64,000 nucleotides of DNA, taken from contig NC_083868.1 of assembly GCF_032452875.1 (NCBI RefSeq), positions 120,788,312 through 120,852,311 of the forward strand, in the 5' to 3' direction. Of this stretch, positions 1 through 15,600 are shown piece by piece. The DNA is from Bos javanicus. Lineage: Eukaryota > Chordata > Mammalia > Artiodactyla > Bovidae. The translations under genes and the position numbers were made by a program. The notes below the pieces were generated by a model that was not told the DNA's origin, made no database searches, and was given only the letters and a program-made list of their open reading frames with translations. The stretch's first letter is position 1. Every line of letters starts with the position of its first letter.

Positions 1-2741
1 AAAAAAAAATTTAAAGGAGTTAGGATATGAGCTTCTCTCACCTTTTTCTCCTTGTTTTCTGTAGCTTGATGGGGATTTTTATACAAAAGTAGATGCAAAA
101 TAATCATACTTTTTTAAAGTTTGTTAAAGTCGCTAGCCTTTGAACGTCTTTTTTAAGATAGCATTCCCATCTGTTTATATCCACGCTTAATAATTGATTC
201 TTGTGTATGTTGTAGGTAAAAATATCACTGTGTAAGATTCACAACCCATGAATTCTTACGCATAGACTTACAAAGTACACCCGCTATGTCAGAGACAGCC
301 AAAATTTTGTGGACAACTGACAGACAATGGTGAGTCTCTAGTATTATTGCCAAACAATGTTGTTTTTTTTCCATACTAGATAGCTAAAGTCAGTTTCTTA
401 TTCTTGAAAAACCCACCTCCAGTATAGCATCAATTGGAAACTTCATACTGTTTCAGGTCCTTGCTCTAAAGTGGAAATAAACGTTAGGAACTAATGCCAG
501 AATTCAGTTTGCATGGTAAAAATAGCCCCTGGTTTGTTTGGCCTGATCATGTTTCCTCTTGCTTGGTGAGATATTCTGGAGTGAACCAGCCTTGCATAGA
601 TAAATAGAGAACACTTCCCTTATTTTTTTAATATTATGCCATTATAGTTGCAAAAAATTTTGAGGGAAAGGCTCAAATGTGACATGCTATAGGAAGTTAC
701 TAACATTTTTTTCTTATTTCTAACCCCAAACTAGTGATTACCATTTGAAAAAAGAGATTGCTCTATAGTTACCCCCATAAATTCTTACATTCTGTATATA
801 TAACTAGTTTAAATGGATACATATTACTGATGTGAATGAGTTGGTAAAAAGTTGGAAAAAAAAAAAAACCTGAGTAATATGAACCTTTAGTGGTTTGCCT
901 GGCATAGATGACATAAATCTTTCCATTGCCACTCTATTTTCAAGAATTCTAAAATCAGACAGTGATATCAACTGCAGCAAATTTTATGAAAACAACAAAG
1001 ACTTTGTTTTCCTTATATGAACACATAGTTCTAAGAACTACATTTGATGCTAGAAACAAGGAGAACTCTATACCTAGACAGGAGAAGATAAATTTGTAAT
1101 TAGTATTTTGAGTTGGAAAAAAGAAATGTGAGTTGGGAATCTGCTGACATCATACCTAGCTCACAAATAATTAAAGGCACAAGCTCAGTGCCTTCATTTT
1201 GATTTTGCCAAACCACATATGGTGAGTTCCTCCCCAACCCATCATAAATTGATGCTCTTTAAGGACGATGGCCTTCCCCAAGCTGCTTCCTGAAAAGCAG
1301 TAATGCTCAGGTACCAACTCCACCAGCACTTATTCACAAGGGTTCCAGGACACTGATCACAATTTGACCTCGAAAAGGGAACATCGGGAAGGTTTCAAGG
1401 CTGGGTAAGGTATTTGGGGAATTTAGTTCTGTTGCCAGCCTTTAAAAGTTCTGAGAAAACTTCCCCATCAACAAATAAAAACATCTAAATGCCAGGCCCA
1501 TCAGCAAAGAAGGTTAGTGTTATTTTCATTGTCAGCTAAAGCAAAAAAAAGGAAAAAGAAAAAAAAATGATAAGCATATGGGGCAATTGAAAGGTTACAT
1601 CTTTCTTTTGGAGGTGGTTTGCTTCTTAAAGGTTAACTTGAATGCTTGACTTTAAAAAATCAAAATCATCAGCTGCAAATGCTTAAAGCAGTTGGGGGTA
1701 GCTTTTGAAGACGAAAACAAAGGACCTGAAATGTTTGAAAATTAGCCCCCACATAAATGGTGCTTGTATATTTACATGCTTACTCTATAAATGTACACAC
1801 ACACGTACCACAACTCATTTCTCTTCATTTCTCAAATATGATTGCTTGTACTCAGGCATTTTTTGTTGACACAATATAACTTTTTAATAACTTGTTAGCT
1901 GTTCTTATCATTTGATAGTAACAGAATACAATGCAGTCAAAATATGAACCAGGACAACTTTCTGCCTAAATCAAAATCCACAACTACACACAGAAACCAG
2001 CCATTTGCAGCATCTTCAGCTCCTGCTAAATAGGGTCTAACAATATATTTCGCTGTTCACATTCATGTATTTCAAAACCTAATAGCCCATGAAGAAAAGT
2101 ATGAAGAATACATCTCAACAAGCAGACATTAAAGGTACCAGCAAAATAATAGACTACATTTACGTATGAAGCATTATTTTAGGCAACCTACATCATTAAT
2201 GACTTTTTCTTTGTGGTAAGTGTTAGAAAAGAGAATGCATAAGAGGAATTGACATAAATATTGGCTGCTACTAGAAAAATTCCTTTCTGGTGAGTGTGAT
2301 TATTCACACACACAGTACTCCTCAAATGGCTTTGTGGTTTTTTTAAAAAAATTATTTGACCTTCAATGTCTAAAATTTTTTTTTACACTATGAAGTAGTT
2401 GTGAAGTAAATATCCCTAAAATTTATATTTAAAATATCCTATTTAACTCATATATCACAGTATGATATTTCATTATTATACTGTTATTAAAGTTTAAAAG
2501 AGTATCAGATATATAACAAATCATGAGACATTTATATTTGAAATTTTGAGGTAAACTGCTTTCAGGAATAGTCAAAAAATGCACTCATTGACTATCTTCC
2601 TAAATGTTAACATCCTAACAAAGTTACAAAGGTACTGTTATTATTATGAATATTATATCAGTCTCCCAGAAATTCTGATCTCTAAAGGAAAGTATTATTT
2701 TTTGAGGTGCTTACTTTTCCTTCCTAGAAAGTTGAGCTATT
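1..2741. other. AT-rich flank beyond ZIC1
   Basis: No coding exon, SINE or RNA gene is recognised. A short CA run sits near 1796-1806. The open frames here are short and unsupported. Confidence 0.6.
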
Positions 2742-2765
2742 TTTATTCTTCTTTCTAGGTTTATT
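2742..2765 (-). terminator. ZIC1: Candidate distal poly(A) signal pair for ZIC1
   Basis: TTTATT at 2742-2747 and at 2760-2765 read as AATAAA on the ZIC1 strand. Such hexamers also arise by chance in AT-rich DNA, so this is a candidate only. Confidence 0.3.
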
Positions 2766-3889
2766 AATTATTGGGCCTAATGTCTGGAGTCACTTCAAAT
2801 ACTATGCTGTTAGTTTTATACCTCCAAAGCCATTGGGAGGCAGCTTCTACTCTCACAAAATTTCAGAACCAGCAGCAATTCCTGCTTAGGTGTTCCAACT
2901 TCCTTAAATCTCACCAAACCTTGCAAGGTGGCGCTCTTTTCATGAAAGGTTGATATCTACTCTTATAGATCACAATAACATTTTTTTTAAGTTAAACACC
3001 ACCAGCTCTAGTTTTTTGATGTGCTGCAGAGAGTGTAGTAAATCCCCTCCTTACCCAATAAAATTTTGTTGACTAAAAGTGACAAATACAAAGAGCAAGC
3101 AACAAAAGGACAAGCCCCCCAAAATTTAAGAGAATTTAACATTTTGACTGTAATGGGTTGAAGGTATACTTTGGAACAGATGTATTTTAGGGGTTCTTAT
3201 ACTCTTGAGGGTTTTTCCCTCTTGCTTTCATTCTCAGAGTCAGTGTGGCCTGTGACTTCCTGAATACACACAGTATATTAAACATCCAAGTCTGGGTTCC
3301 TCCTGGCCTTCGGTGAGGTCAGTTTCTGCTTCCAGCTCTGACCCATCCACACCCTTGCAGCTACAGCCAAGACCCTGATTTGTGATCTCCGGCTACGCTG
3401 TCTGCTTAATGGGGCGATCATGCAAGCTACAACCAGAGACAAAGAAGCTTGCGTTCCTACCAGTGCAGCTAACTTCGAGGGAGCAACATAGCTTGCAAAT
3501 CTATCAAACTAAACTGCAAGAAAGACAATCTGATTTAGAGAAAAGGCGTTCTGCTACAGTCATTAAGCACAAGTAATTTAGATTTTTTATATTGTCTCCT
3601 CATTTACAAATTTACTGTATCAACGCCAGCCAATGGAACGAATTTCTTAAGTAAATGAGAAATAAATAAAAGAGATAGAAAGATAATCAAATTACATAAA
3701 ATAATTCTCTTCCCTAGATGTATTTTTGAGAGAACTAATAACAGTGGCAAAATTATAGGAATAATAACATATTATAGGAGGTAATTAATTTAAATTAGCA
3801 TCACGTTTGAAGAAATATAAGTAAAACGCTTTATGGACGTTTACTTTTGTACAAAGAAGGCAGGCCTGGAAAAACATGCATCGACATCC

Positions 3890-4260
3890 TGAAAATTAGT
3901 TATGGCCATAAATGGTTTAATTGAAGATGGCAATTTAAAATATGATATTGTAAATCTGCAACTTGGTTTCAGCTGGGGGAATTTAATTTGGGGGACAGCG
4001 GAACCCTAGGCTGCAAGTTCATTTGCAAAGCTGCAGATCCAGCCCCTGAGCTTCTGACAATTCGCCTGCATTAATATTGATGTTGCCTGTGCAATCTATT
4101 TCTGTTATTTTTATGGTTGTTATTCTACGTCTGCAAAGGTCATTTAAATTATACTGCGGCCGAAAATTTGTTTCATAAATTTTGATATAAATACTAATTA
4201 CACCCTCTCGGAGAGCCAGCAGGGTAGCTTTCATTTATCATGTTTATACGACCTGCAATG
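3890..4260. promoter_or_regulatory. Possible conserved non-coding block downstream of the ZIC1 CDS
   Basis: This AT-rich but low-repeat stretch has dense homeodomain-like and POU-like words (TTAATTT, TTTAATTG, CATTAATATTGATG, TCATTTAAATT) and retained CpGs (CTGCGGCCGAAAATT). The texture resembles conserved regulatory DNA or a conserved 3' UTR. Conservation itself was not tested. Confidence 0.3.
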
Positions 4261-4375
4261 ACAGAAAGGGAAGACTGGTGAGCTTTTCCGAGACCCAGTA
4301 AGGCTGGTAGAAGAGGCAGCAGGTTGCTGGGAGTGAAGAAGAAATTCCTACTACAATCACTGAGATTTCAGAATC

Positions 4376-4381
4376 TTTAAT
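4376..4381 (-). terminator. ZIC1: Candidate proximal poly(A) signal ATTAAA for ZIC1
   Basis: TTTAAT on the plus strand reads as ATTAAA on the ZIC1 strand, about 1 kb beyond the stop codon. It is the commonest variant signal but is unproven here. Confidence 0.25.
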
Positions 4382-5374
4382 AAGGTACGAAAGGTTACCA
4401 AACAGTTCTGGAAACTAAAGTGTACATACGAGTTCTTCTAGCCATAAATATTGAATAGCTGTAACATGAATAAACCGGCCCTTTACATGCGGATAAATAT
4501 GGAAACTAGGAATTATATACATTATGTGGTTGTATCTTTTGCCAAAAGCAACTGGACAGTTATAGTTTATATCTTTTTTTAATATCACTTTACATAAACA
4601 AATGGAACAGTTTGACACGCAGATCCAGGCTCGTACTATACGAATTCTTGACAGGACGTGAAACAACATTTTACTGCACTAAGGTACTTAGACTTTGGGA
4701 CGAAATGTTTGCACTTTATACAAAAAAAGCACATTAATACCAATAATATTCTGTTAGGTCGACGTGGAGACTGTAATCGTACAAAGTAATTCACATTTTG
4801 GTACACATTTACTAGAACATTCTTGCCATTCAGTACAAACAGTTGGCTTTCGGCCTCCCAACCCCCCTTCCCCTCCCCCTCCCGCTCCCGCCCGGCCCCT
4901 CCCCCCTCCCCCAATGCAAAGACCACAACGCCACGATCCCACCCGCCCGTTCCAACCGAGATATAACTATATACAGAATCCAACAGTACAGTTTTAAGCT
5001 AATAATTCTGTATTTACAAGAATGCAAAGCAAAAAAAAAAAAAAAAAGGCCGAATCCCAGAGAGCTTGTTCCGATTCCCAAGAGAAACCGGCCCTCGGGG
5101 TTGGCGGCATTTGGTCAGGCGCCGCCTTCTCCTTGCCCACCCTCCCACCCGTTGGCTACCAAGCCTTTGCCAAAAAAAAGAAAAAAGAAAAAAAGTAAAG
5201 GTTTGGTGCTTTCTCTCACTCGGTCCTGGTTCTATCGGCAGGTTTAGAAAAAAACAGGATGGGGGTGGGGTGGGGATGCTGTTTTGATGCTCAGGGTTCT
5301 TTCAGTTATGTGTTGTATACGCGTGTGTGCTCAGTCTCTTAAATAGGGTTTTGTTCGGTGTTTTGTTTCTGATT

Positions 5375-8867
<3,493 letters not shown>

Positions 8868-9650
8868 CGTGGCTGCTCGGGGCGAGCCCCGGCCTCCCCC
8901 GCCCCCCCCACCCTCGCCCGCCGAGGAGGGAAAATTAGGAGGAGGAGGAGGTGGTGGTGGAGGAGGAGGAACGGGAGGCGGAGGAAGAGGAGGAAGAAGA
9001 AGAGGAGGGAGGAGGAGTCGACCCACCTCGCGAAGTCCTAGCCCGCAGGCAGCGGCGCGGCGCGCCGGGGCGCCCGCCTGGCCAAGCGCAGGGAAGCCGG
9101 ACGGCTGCGGGCCGCGAGCAAAGCGGGCTCCGGCGCCCGCCGAGCGGACCCCGCCGGCCCGGCTCTCACTTTCTCGTCGCTCAGTTTCTGCCGAGAGGAC
9201 CCCGCGTCAAGGCTGCCCGGGGAAAGGCATGGAGCATCTCAGCCCCCCAAAAAAACTTCCTCCCGGATTTGTAGCATAGAGGAATGTGAGCGCCGGAGCC
9301 GCGACTGCTCGCTCTCTCTCCGCCTCGCTCCGTACGCCCCTCCTCACTTCTCCACTAGCCCCTCGCCCTTTCTTTTCTCTCTCTCTCCTTTCTCTCAGGC
9401 TCGCCTCCTCGCTCCTTCACTCTCCTTTTTCCCCCTCTGCTTTTTGCAAAAAAAAAGGGGGGGGGAGGGGGAGAAAAAAAGAAAGAAGGAAAAAGCCAAA
9501 GAAAAGGCGCAAATCATGCACAATATTGTCTTTTGCGGTTTATCTTCCTGGGGAGAAACTTTCACCTCCTCAGCCGGGCGGTGAGCGCGAGACTGATAGC
9601 AGCAATCATTCCTGCAGATAAATGAATTGAAAGGACGACACCGTCCCCCC
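8868..9650 (-). other. ZIC1: ZIC1 5' UTR (upstream limit inferred)
   Basis: This is CpG-rich sequence upstream of the ZIC1 ATG with no splice acceptor needed. On the mRNA strand it has a CCT/TCC-rich trinucleotide stretch (8938-9015) and a C-rich tract opposite the G run at about 9459-9472. The TSS is not visible directly. I place it near 9.6-9.85 kb because CCAAT and E-box elements lie there. Confidence 0.5.
8938..9015. repeat. GGA/GGT-rich trinucleotide tract in ZIC1 5' UTR
   Basis: On the plus strand this is an imperfect (GGA)n with a short (GGT)n insert. It lies 70 to 150 bases before the ZIC1 ATG. Read in the ZIC1 frame it is stop-free and proline-rich. Confidence 0.85.
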
Positions 9651-9669
9651 CTTGATGAATGGGAGCAGG

Positions 9670-9850
9670 GGGAGGCGTCACGTGCTGCTGACGCGGGCGC
9701 CCATTGGTGTGCCGGCACTCCCCCCGCCCGCAGCCGCCGCGCCAACGGAGGGCGCGCCGAGGCGCCGCGCGCCGTTCATTGGCCCGCCCGCCTCATCAAT
9801 CCCAGGTATTGTAAAGCGCTTGACATCCCCTTTTGACAAACAGGGCTGCC
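9670..9850 (-). promoter_or_regulatory. ZIC1: ZIC1 core/proximal promoter candidate
   Basis: Two ATTGG motifs at 9703-9707 and 9778-9782 read as CCAAT on the ZIC1 strand, and a perfect E-box CACGTG sits at 9679-9684. The surroundings are very CpG-rich and include GGCGCGCC-type sites. No clear TATA box is seen in the ZIC1 direction, fitting a CpG-island promoter. The exact TSS is inferred. Confidence 0.5.
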
Positions 9851-12410
9851 AGGAGTAGCAACTTTTTTTTTTTTTTAAGCCAAAATTTTCCCTCTTCTCA
9901 TGGAAAAAAATTTTTGCCACAATTTCTTTTCCTTTTCGCAGTCATATACATTCTCTCTCTCTCTTTTTATTCGTACCCCTCTCCCTCTCCACCTCTCTGT
10001 CTTTCTCTTATCTTGTCCTTCTGCAAACCTGCTCTTAGCTGAGCGATTAGCGACTTCGGGCGTCTCCGAGAACAGGAGGCGGGGATGGGGCTGGTAAACA
10101 CAGCTAAGGCACTTCCAGAATGTCCCGATTCAGCAACTTTCTTTTCTTTCTTTTCCCCTGTCCCCGCCTTGAAGGGAAGCAAAGGAGGCTTTTGTTATTT
10201 GGTCCTTTTGAAGTTTGCTTCCCTCTTGCTTCGTCCCCCTCCTGCTTATAATTTAAGATCGCGGGAGCACACAGACACTCCACTCTCTCTTCACAAGAAA
10301 TGTTATTTCTCAGGATGAGCGGTTGCCTCGATTTTTCTCACTGTTATTAAATCAATCAGGCTTTTTGTGCCCTACCCACCCACCCCACCCACCCCCCCGA
10401 GAAAAACAAAAAGCACAGGTGGATCAGAGCTCTAACTTTCCTGGTTGAAGTTTGATTTGTTTTTGTTTTTGTTTTTTTAAAGCAAATTAAAAACATTATT
10501 GCCGATTTTTCTTTTTTCCTTTCCTGTGTTATTCTTTTCTTTTCTCCCTTTTCCCTAGTCTCCCTTGTCTGCCCCTCCCGCTAACCCCTCCCTATGCACT
10601 CGTGTTCCCAACCCGGGCCCCTTTCATTCAGGTAAAACTGTAAATTTCCCAACGCGCCATTGTTCTTCAGGATTGCCCAGAGCTCCCTAGAAATCCCCGA
10701 ATACTTTTTTGGTATTTAAATCTCCGATAGATAGGACCAATGTAAATTTTGTGACATTCAAACCTTTTCTAGTTCACAAATCAGTCACCCTTGTCACAGT
10801 TATTGAAATTCCGCAACTCGCCACACCAGGACGGTGGAAAAAGCGGGCGCGGTCTTTGTTGCCGACCAGGCTTTTGATCGCCAGAGAAAATTTACTTACC
10901 TTCAGATGAGTGAGCAGAAAAAGAAATAACACTCCCTTTGATTTAGTTAGGAAAATGCAGACATTTGGATTCAGTGCAAACATACAACACTCGCTTGTTT
11001 TCGCGATGCAGCCCTCGATTAACCTGTCTTTGCCCAGCGCAAAGTCTATTCAACAACTGCGCGTAGTTGCTTTTTGTCCCGTCCACAAAGAGCCATTGAC
11101 TATATATTAAAATGATTGTTGAAAGGTAGAGGAGTATGGCACTTAAAAGCAGGGGAAAAAATCCCTGTGACTCAATCAATTAAGGCGAGCAACATTTATG
11201 CATTTCAAAAAATGCATGCAGTTACGGGGGGTTGGGGGATGAAGGTTGCATTTCTCCGCAACTCTGTTTAAAACCCAGCAGCCCGGGCCGAGGGTTTAGC
11301 AGAAGCGTCTGCATATTCATTAGGTCTAATTATTTTCTAGTAAGGAAAACACAAAAAGCCAAGAGTCGGAATCCTTCAATTTGCCCTTTGTTTCTAACTT
11401 CATTTGGCTTCTTTGCAGCTGAATCAGAGCCCTAAACTCTTTTCTCAGACAAAGAGACCTCAACTCATCCTTTCACAGGCAGCCCGGTTAGGAAACTCAC
11501 CAGTGCCTGGGCGAGAGGAAAATGAAAATGAATATTTTTGCCCAGCTGCCTGCTCAGGCTGCACTGGCTACAGGAAGGCAGGGTCAGAGTCGGCCTCTCC
11601 TCCTTTCTGGTTTTCTGGTCTTTTCACCAACTAGACTCCTGCTTGGGGTTGGTGAGCTCAGCTGCTCTTTTCCTTCGTTCTCCCTCCTCAAAACTGGACT
11701 TCTTTTAGTTGGGATGATTTCCTGGTGTCTGAGGGAACCTGGCTGAGCATTTGAGCTTGTTGTGCTGGGAAACAGAAATTTGAGAAAGAAAGAAAAAAAA
11801 AATCAAATGTTCAGTCCCCAGCAACAAGTCTGAGTGCAGCAGCCCCTGAATTCCCTGCCAACTTTGAGCAGAACTGGGATGGGGAATGGAGGCAAAGGGA
11901 TTGAGGGTTTGTTTGTTTTAACTGCCATACACTTTGTTCAAAAAAGATATAGTGGAGCCACTCAGAGTCTTTTCTGTTTCCTGTAAGGGGAATTTGGATC
12001 CTGCCTCACGGTAGTCATAAAAATCTTATCTGCAAGGTGAAGTTTTCTCTAGAGGCTGTACTGCTTTCACCAGGGAGAACAAATATTGAACCCACCTCGC
12101 CTGCTTTTCAAAAAAAAGAAAAAACAAGGGAGGGGAACTGAGGAGAGAAGGGTAGCGGTTGGGAGGGGGGAAGAGGGAAAATAATTCTTCAAAAAAGAAA
12201 AATCAGTCCTCTTCTTTCCAGTCCGTGGAATATCCAAGGGGGACGTTGACAAGAGGGTATTTTTAGGAAACGCGTCCAAATATACAGAGTAAGAGTGAAT
12301 GTGAGAGGAAAAAAAAAAAAGTTGTGGGTTGTAGAAGTTATCAAGTGGGATTTGCGGCGCTCTCTGCAGGAAACGCAAGCGGCTCCAGTTCAAAGCCACA
12401 TGCACCAACG
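9851..12410. promoter_or_regulatory. Spacer between the divergent ZIC1 and ZIC4 promoters
   Basis: This 2.6 kb stretch lies between the two divergent genes. It contains pyrimidine-rich tracts at 9945-10020 and 10500-10570, a C-rich CCCACC repeat at about 10374-10399, and an AT-rich motif-dense block at about 11020-11260. No exon is recognised. It probably holds shared promoter-proximal regulation. Confidence 0.45.
11020..11260. promoter_or_regulatory. Motif-dense block in the inter-promoter space
   Basis: It holds a near-palindrome CAACTGCGCGTAGTTG (11054-11069) and an inverted repeat of ATGCATTT (11198-11205) with AAATGCAT (11210-11217). TCAATCAATTAA lies near 11171-11183. Retained CpGs in AT-rich sequence suggest conserved regulatory DNA. 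This is inference. Confidence 0.3.
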
Positions 12411-12445
12411 TGACATATAAGCCATTAAAATATCATCCTGACGGC
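12411..12445 (+). promoter_or_regulatory. ZIC4: Candidate ZIC4 upstream promoter (TATA-like)
   Basis: TATAAG at 12416-12421 lies about 25-30 bases before the inferred start of a non-coding exon whose donor is at 12624. The distance from the ZIC1 promoter, about 2.6 kb, agrees with what I recall of the human locus. No transcript evidence is available here. Confidence 0.35.
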
Positions 12446-12623
12446 TCATTTCTGCTTCATCATACATTCCCTAACTGCTCCCCGAAAGCTGGAAAAGGAG
12501 AAATGAAAGATGACTGCCTCGCTGGAACCACAAAAGAGAGGCTTGGAGGGTTCTGTGGTCCCCCCTCAGCCACCCCAAAGTGATGTGCAGAAATGAGGCG
12601 ATCTCGGCAACAGGTGGAGCAGG
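12446..12623 (+). other. ZIC4: Inferred ZIC4 non-coding exon 1
   Basis: The ZIC4 coding exon at 16301 begins at a splice acceptor before its ATG, so an upstream 5' UTR exon must exist. The best donor in the right area is GGAGCAGG|GTAAGTG with GT at 12624-12625, preceded by the TATA-like box at 12416. The exon contains a 26-codon upstream ORF (ATG 12503, TGA ending 12583). Other first exons are possible. Confidence 0.35.
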
Positions 12624-15600
12624 GTAAGTGCGTGAGTCCGGGGGGCAAGCTGACCGGACCTGTACCCCCAGCCGCGGGGTAGAACGCACCCTTATCTCGG
12701 CCACTGGCACCCAAACCCCTCTGGGGTAAAAGGCCCAGCTAGATGTTTATCCCCATTTCCCCCTCCTTAGCCCCCCAACTGTGGGTATAGGCCCCACCCC
12801 ACTGACACTGAGGGGAGGAGGGGGCCCTTCCGCGGAGAGAGGCTACGCTGGGGATGAGTCCATCCCTTCTACTCAGAGGGGGGTGGGCAAGGGGGATGAA
12901 TGGGGCTCCCACTGGCACTCGGACCAAGAGCAGTTCGTTGCCTGTCCGCCTTCCCTCCCCTCTCTGTAAATCGCCTGGGTGCCCCACCGTTGGCACCAGA
13001 AGGGGAGTCATGGCCCTGAGCTTCCCTCGCCCCCAGGCCGGCGCAGGAGAGGCGGGGGGCCTGTAGGCAGCTTCTCCGTCCTGCGCCCCCCACCCTCACC
13101 CAGGACGGCTCCCCTCTCCGGGGTCAAAGGAGCCGAGTTAGGCCGGCTGGCTGCAAGATGATGAAGCCTCTCCGCCCCAACCTGCCGGGAGATGCCGGCT
13201 GGGTCAGCTGCGGGGCCCGCATCCTCGCCCTCGTGCGGTCTGGTCCTGCCTCGGGACGCTGACTGCTGGATCCACTCTCTGCGCGCGGCCTCCCGTGGAA
13301 TGGGGACTTGGCTTTCTTTCTCCCGGATGCGAACTAGGGCTACGACTAGCTCCCAAGGGAGAAGGCCGCAGCTATCTGGGGTTCTTGGCACTACCCTAGA
13401 CATCTAGAAGCCTTAGAAATTAGGGACCAGTGGGGCGGGAACAGAGTCAGACTGTGAAAGAAATCTAGCAGTATCCCAAAGGTTTAATAGGAAAGTTTGG
13501 AGTTGATGAATAGTCCGTGGGGACAGCTGGGAGCCAGCGAGGTCTTAGGAATGGAGAAGGGGCGTTGGAGGGGCCGTAACTTGGCCTGCACCGTCTGCAG
13601 GAAACTCCCTTTGGACTTCAAGGTCATATTTCTACCCCCTTTCCAACAGCAATGGCCTCAGAGCGACCCGCGAAGAGGCACCACGTACCCTTCCACTTTA
13701 GCCGCCGGCAGCTTGGAGGCAGGGAGCGATTCAAAGGGACGGTTCAATGTCCAGGCTGGTCCTTTAAGGGACCCACTAACGCAGATTCTATTCTGGACAC
13801 ACGGAGGTCGCCCCGACTTCAGCTCCAAGCTGGAGGAACCCTAGCTTCTCCCTCTAGGGAGCAGAAGAATGAGCCAAGGCCGTCGCACAACTCAGCCTCG
13901 AAGCCCAACTTCCTGGCGCCTGAGGGCCCAACGGAGGGGATCCCGGGAGGTGCCGGGTGCAGCTGGCGAGCGCAGACCGCGGGCAGAGGCCGGGAGCCTT
14001 TTTGCCTTTAGCAGGGACGCTCCTAAGCATCCTGCAGGCAACACCCCCCCGCCCCGCCCCCCGCTCTGCACCTGCCCCGCTGGCTGAGCTGTGGCCGAGA
14101 GGCGGGCATCCCTTTGCCGGCGCGCCCGCGGGGTAATAAGTGTGGAGCAGCGGGTAAGGCTCCGGGACTGAGATCGCTGGCTTGGGAAGCAGGCTGAAGA
14201 CGACCTCTGACCTTGGGCAGGAAACTCCCTTTGGATTTCACGACCCCACAACGTGCAGCCTTGGTGTTCCCCCGCAAAGAAAAATGATGCCTTTTGCCTG
14301 TACCCACTGGCCCCACTTTCGTGGCTCTCCCCTAACACGATGAATTACCGATGCTCATTGGCACCCTTTCCTTGTCTCAAGGGAAGGAAGGCAGATTCTA
14401 ATAAGTTTCCAGGTTGTGCTCCCGGCTGGAGATTCGGTGCCCAGGGCTGGAGTGAAGAGGAGACAAGTCAGGAGCAACCATTTGGGGGAAACCAAGCCGA
14501 GAATTTTCAGGGCTTTTAGATCCCTGGGTTGGCAATAATCTGAGGTCCAGGGACCCAGGGACAGCTCCTAGATTCTCTTACCCCTCCTTCAGTGAGATGA
14601 CTGGCTTGCTAAGTGGGGTCAGAGTTTGAACCAAAGGAGAAGATATTTACCCAGGTTCCGTGCACAGGCCGGTGATGGAGCTGCTACAGGAGCAGCCTAA
14701 GGTCGGTCCCAGTTGCCTGCCTGAAGTCCAGCCTCTGAAACATTTGTTTGCATGCCTTTGGGTTTATAATGCACAAAGGACCGCCAGGACTGGGGGTAGA
14801 AGTGACCCAAGCCTCTCCAAGGGAGGGCTCGGGCAGCATTGTGGGTGGACAGAGGTCTCTAGGGAAACTCACACCCATTTCCCTCTGAAGCAAAAAAGTA
14901 AATTCTATTAGTTCCAACCAACCAGGACTTTTCCTGTGCCAGACATCCTGCCATGAGGAAATTTTAGAGCAAGGACTCCCAGCATGCCGCCCTTCTGTAG
15001 GAATGTGAAGTTGGGCTTCCTTTCTTTCCTGATCTGTGCGGGAAGGAGCTTATTACCTTTGGGGACAGATGCCTTTTGGTTAGAAAGAATTGAAAATAAA
15101 TAAAACACTCTGGGAAAAGGTGAGTCTAACCCCCTACCCCCACCCCTCAGACTTGAACCTAGAAAAGAAGGGAGAGGGAAGGGTGAAAACACCTAAGCCA
15201 GTTCAAGCCTGGGTTGGGGATTGAAGGCTAGAGAAAGAGATCTTTGAGCACAGAGAACTGGAAAGCCTTTGAGATAGCAGAGCCCCACTTGGATTTGGCC
15301 TGTGGTTCAACAAGTTAAACAACTGCTTGTTCTGTGGGCTGGAGTGTCAAGACAGGCAGACGTCCTCATTGACAGAGAGCTTGCTGTGTTTGTCCAGCCT
15401 GAGAACTTTTCAATGACTGTTTGTCTTTCTAGTCCAAATTGAGGGTTGGGGCTGGGTGAATCGCCTGTTGGCTGCTCCACTGCTTTCAGCCTTGCCTGAC
15501 AGATGCAGAGATTCCCCAGGATGGGTTTAAGTCTTTAAGATGGCCAAAGACTGGGTAGCTGTATCCACAAAGTAAATCTGATAAGGAATGCGAATATTTT

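Larger units (their letters stand above)
2748..5374 (-). other. ZIC1: ZIC1 3' UTR and downstream flank (end uncertain)
   Basis: No gene is visible downstream of the ZIC1 stop. Possible poly(A) signals on the minus strand are ATTAAA at 4381-4376 and a close pair of AATAAA at 2765-2760 and 2747-2742. My recollection that the human gene spans about 7 kb favours the distal pair, but both ends may be used. The stretch includes a 17-base poly(A) on the plus strand near 5031-5047 and a C/T-rich patch at about 4855-4915. Confidence 0.4.

Noticed and set aside
4754..5247. Proline- or glycine-rich frames near 4.8-5.2 kb
   Set aside because: They come from a C/T-rich low-complexity patch and poly-A tract downstream of the ZIC1 stop.
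8868..9026. Longer ZIC1 beginning at 9026
   Set aside because: The codon at 9026 is GTG, not ATG. The family start MLLDAG at 8867 gives the expected 447 residues; the open upstream frame is kept only as a low-interest finding.
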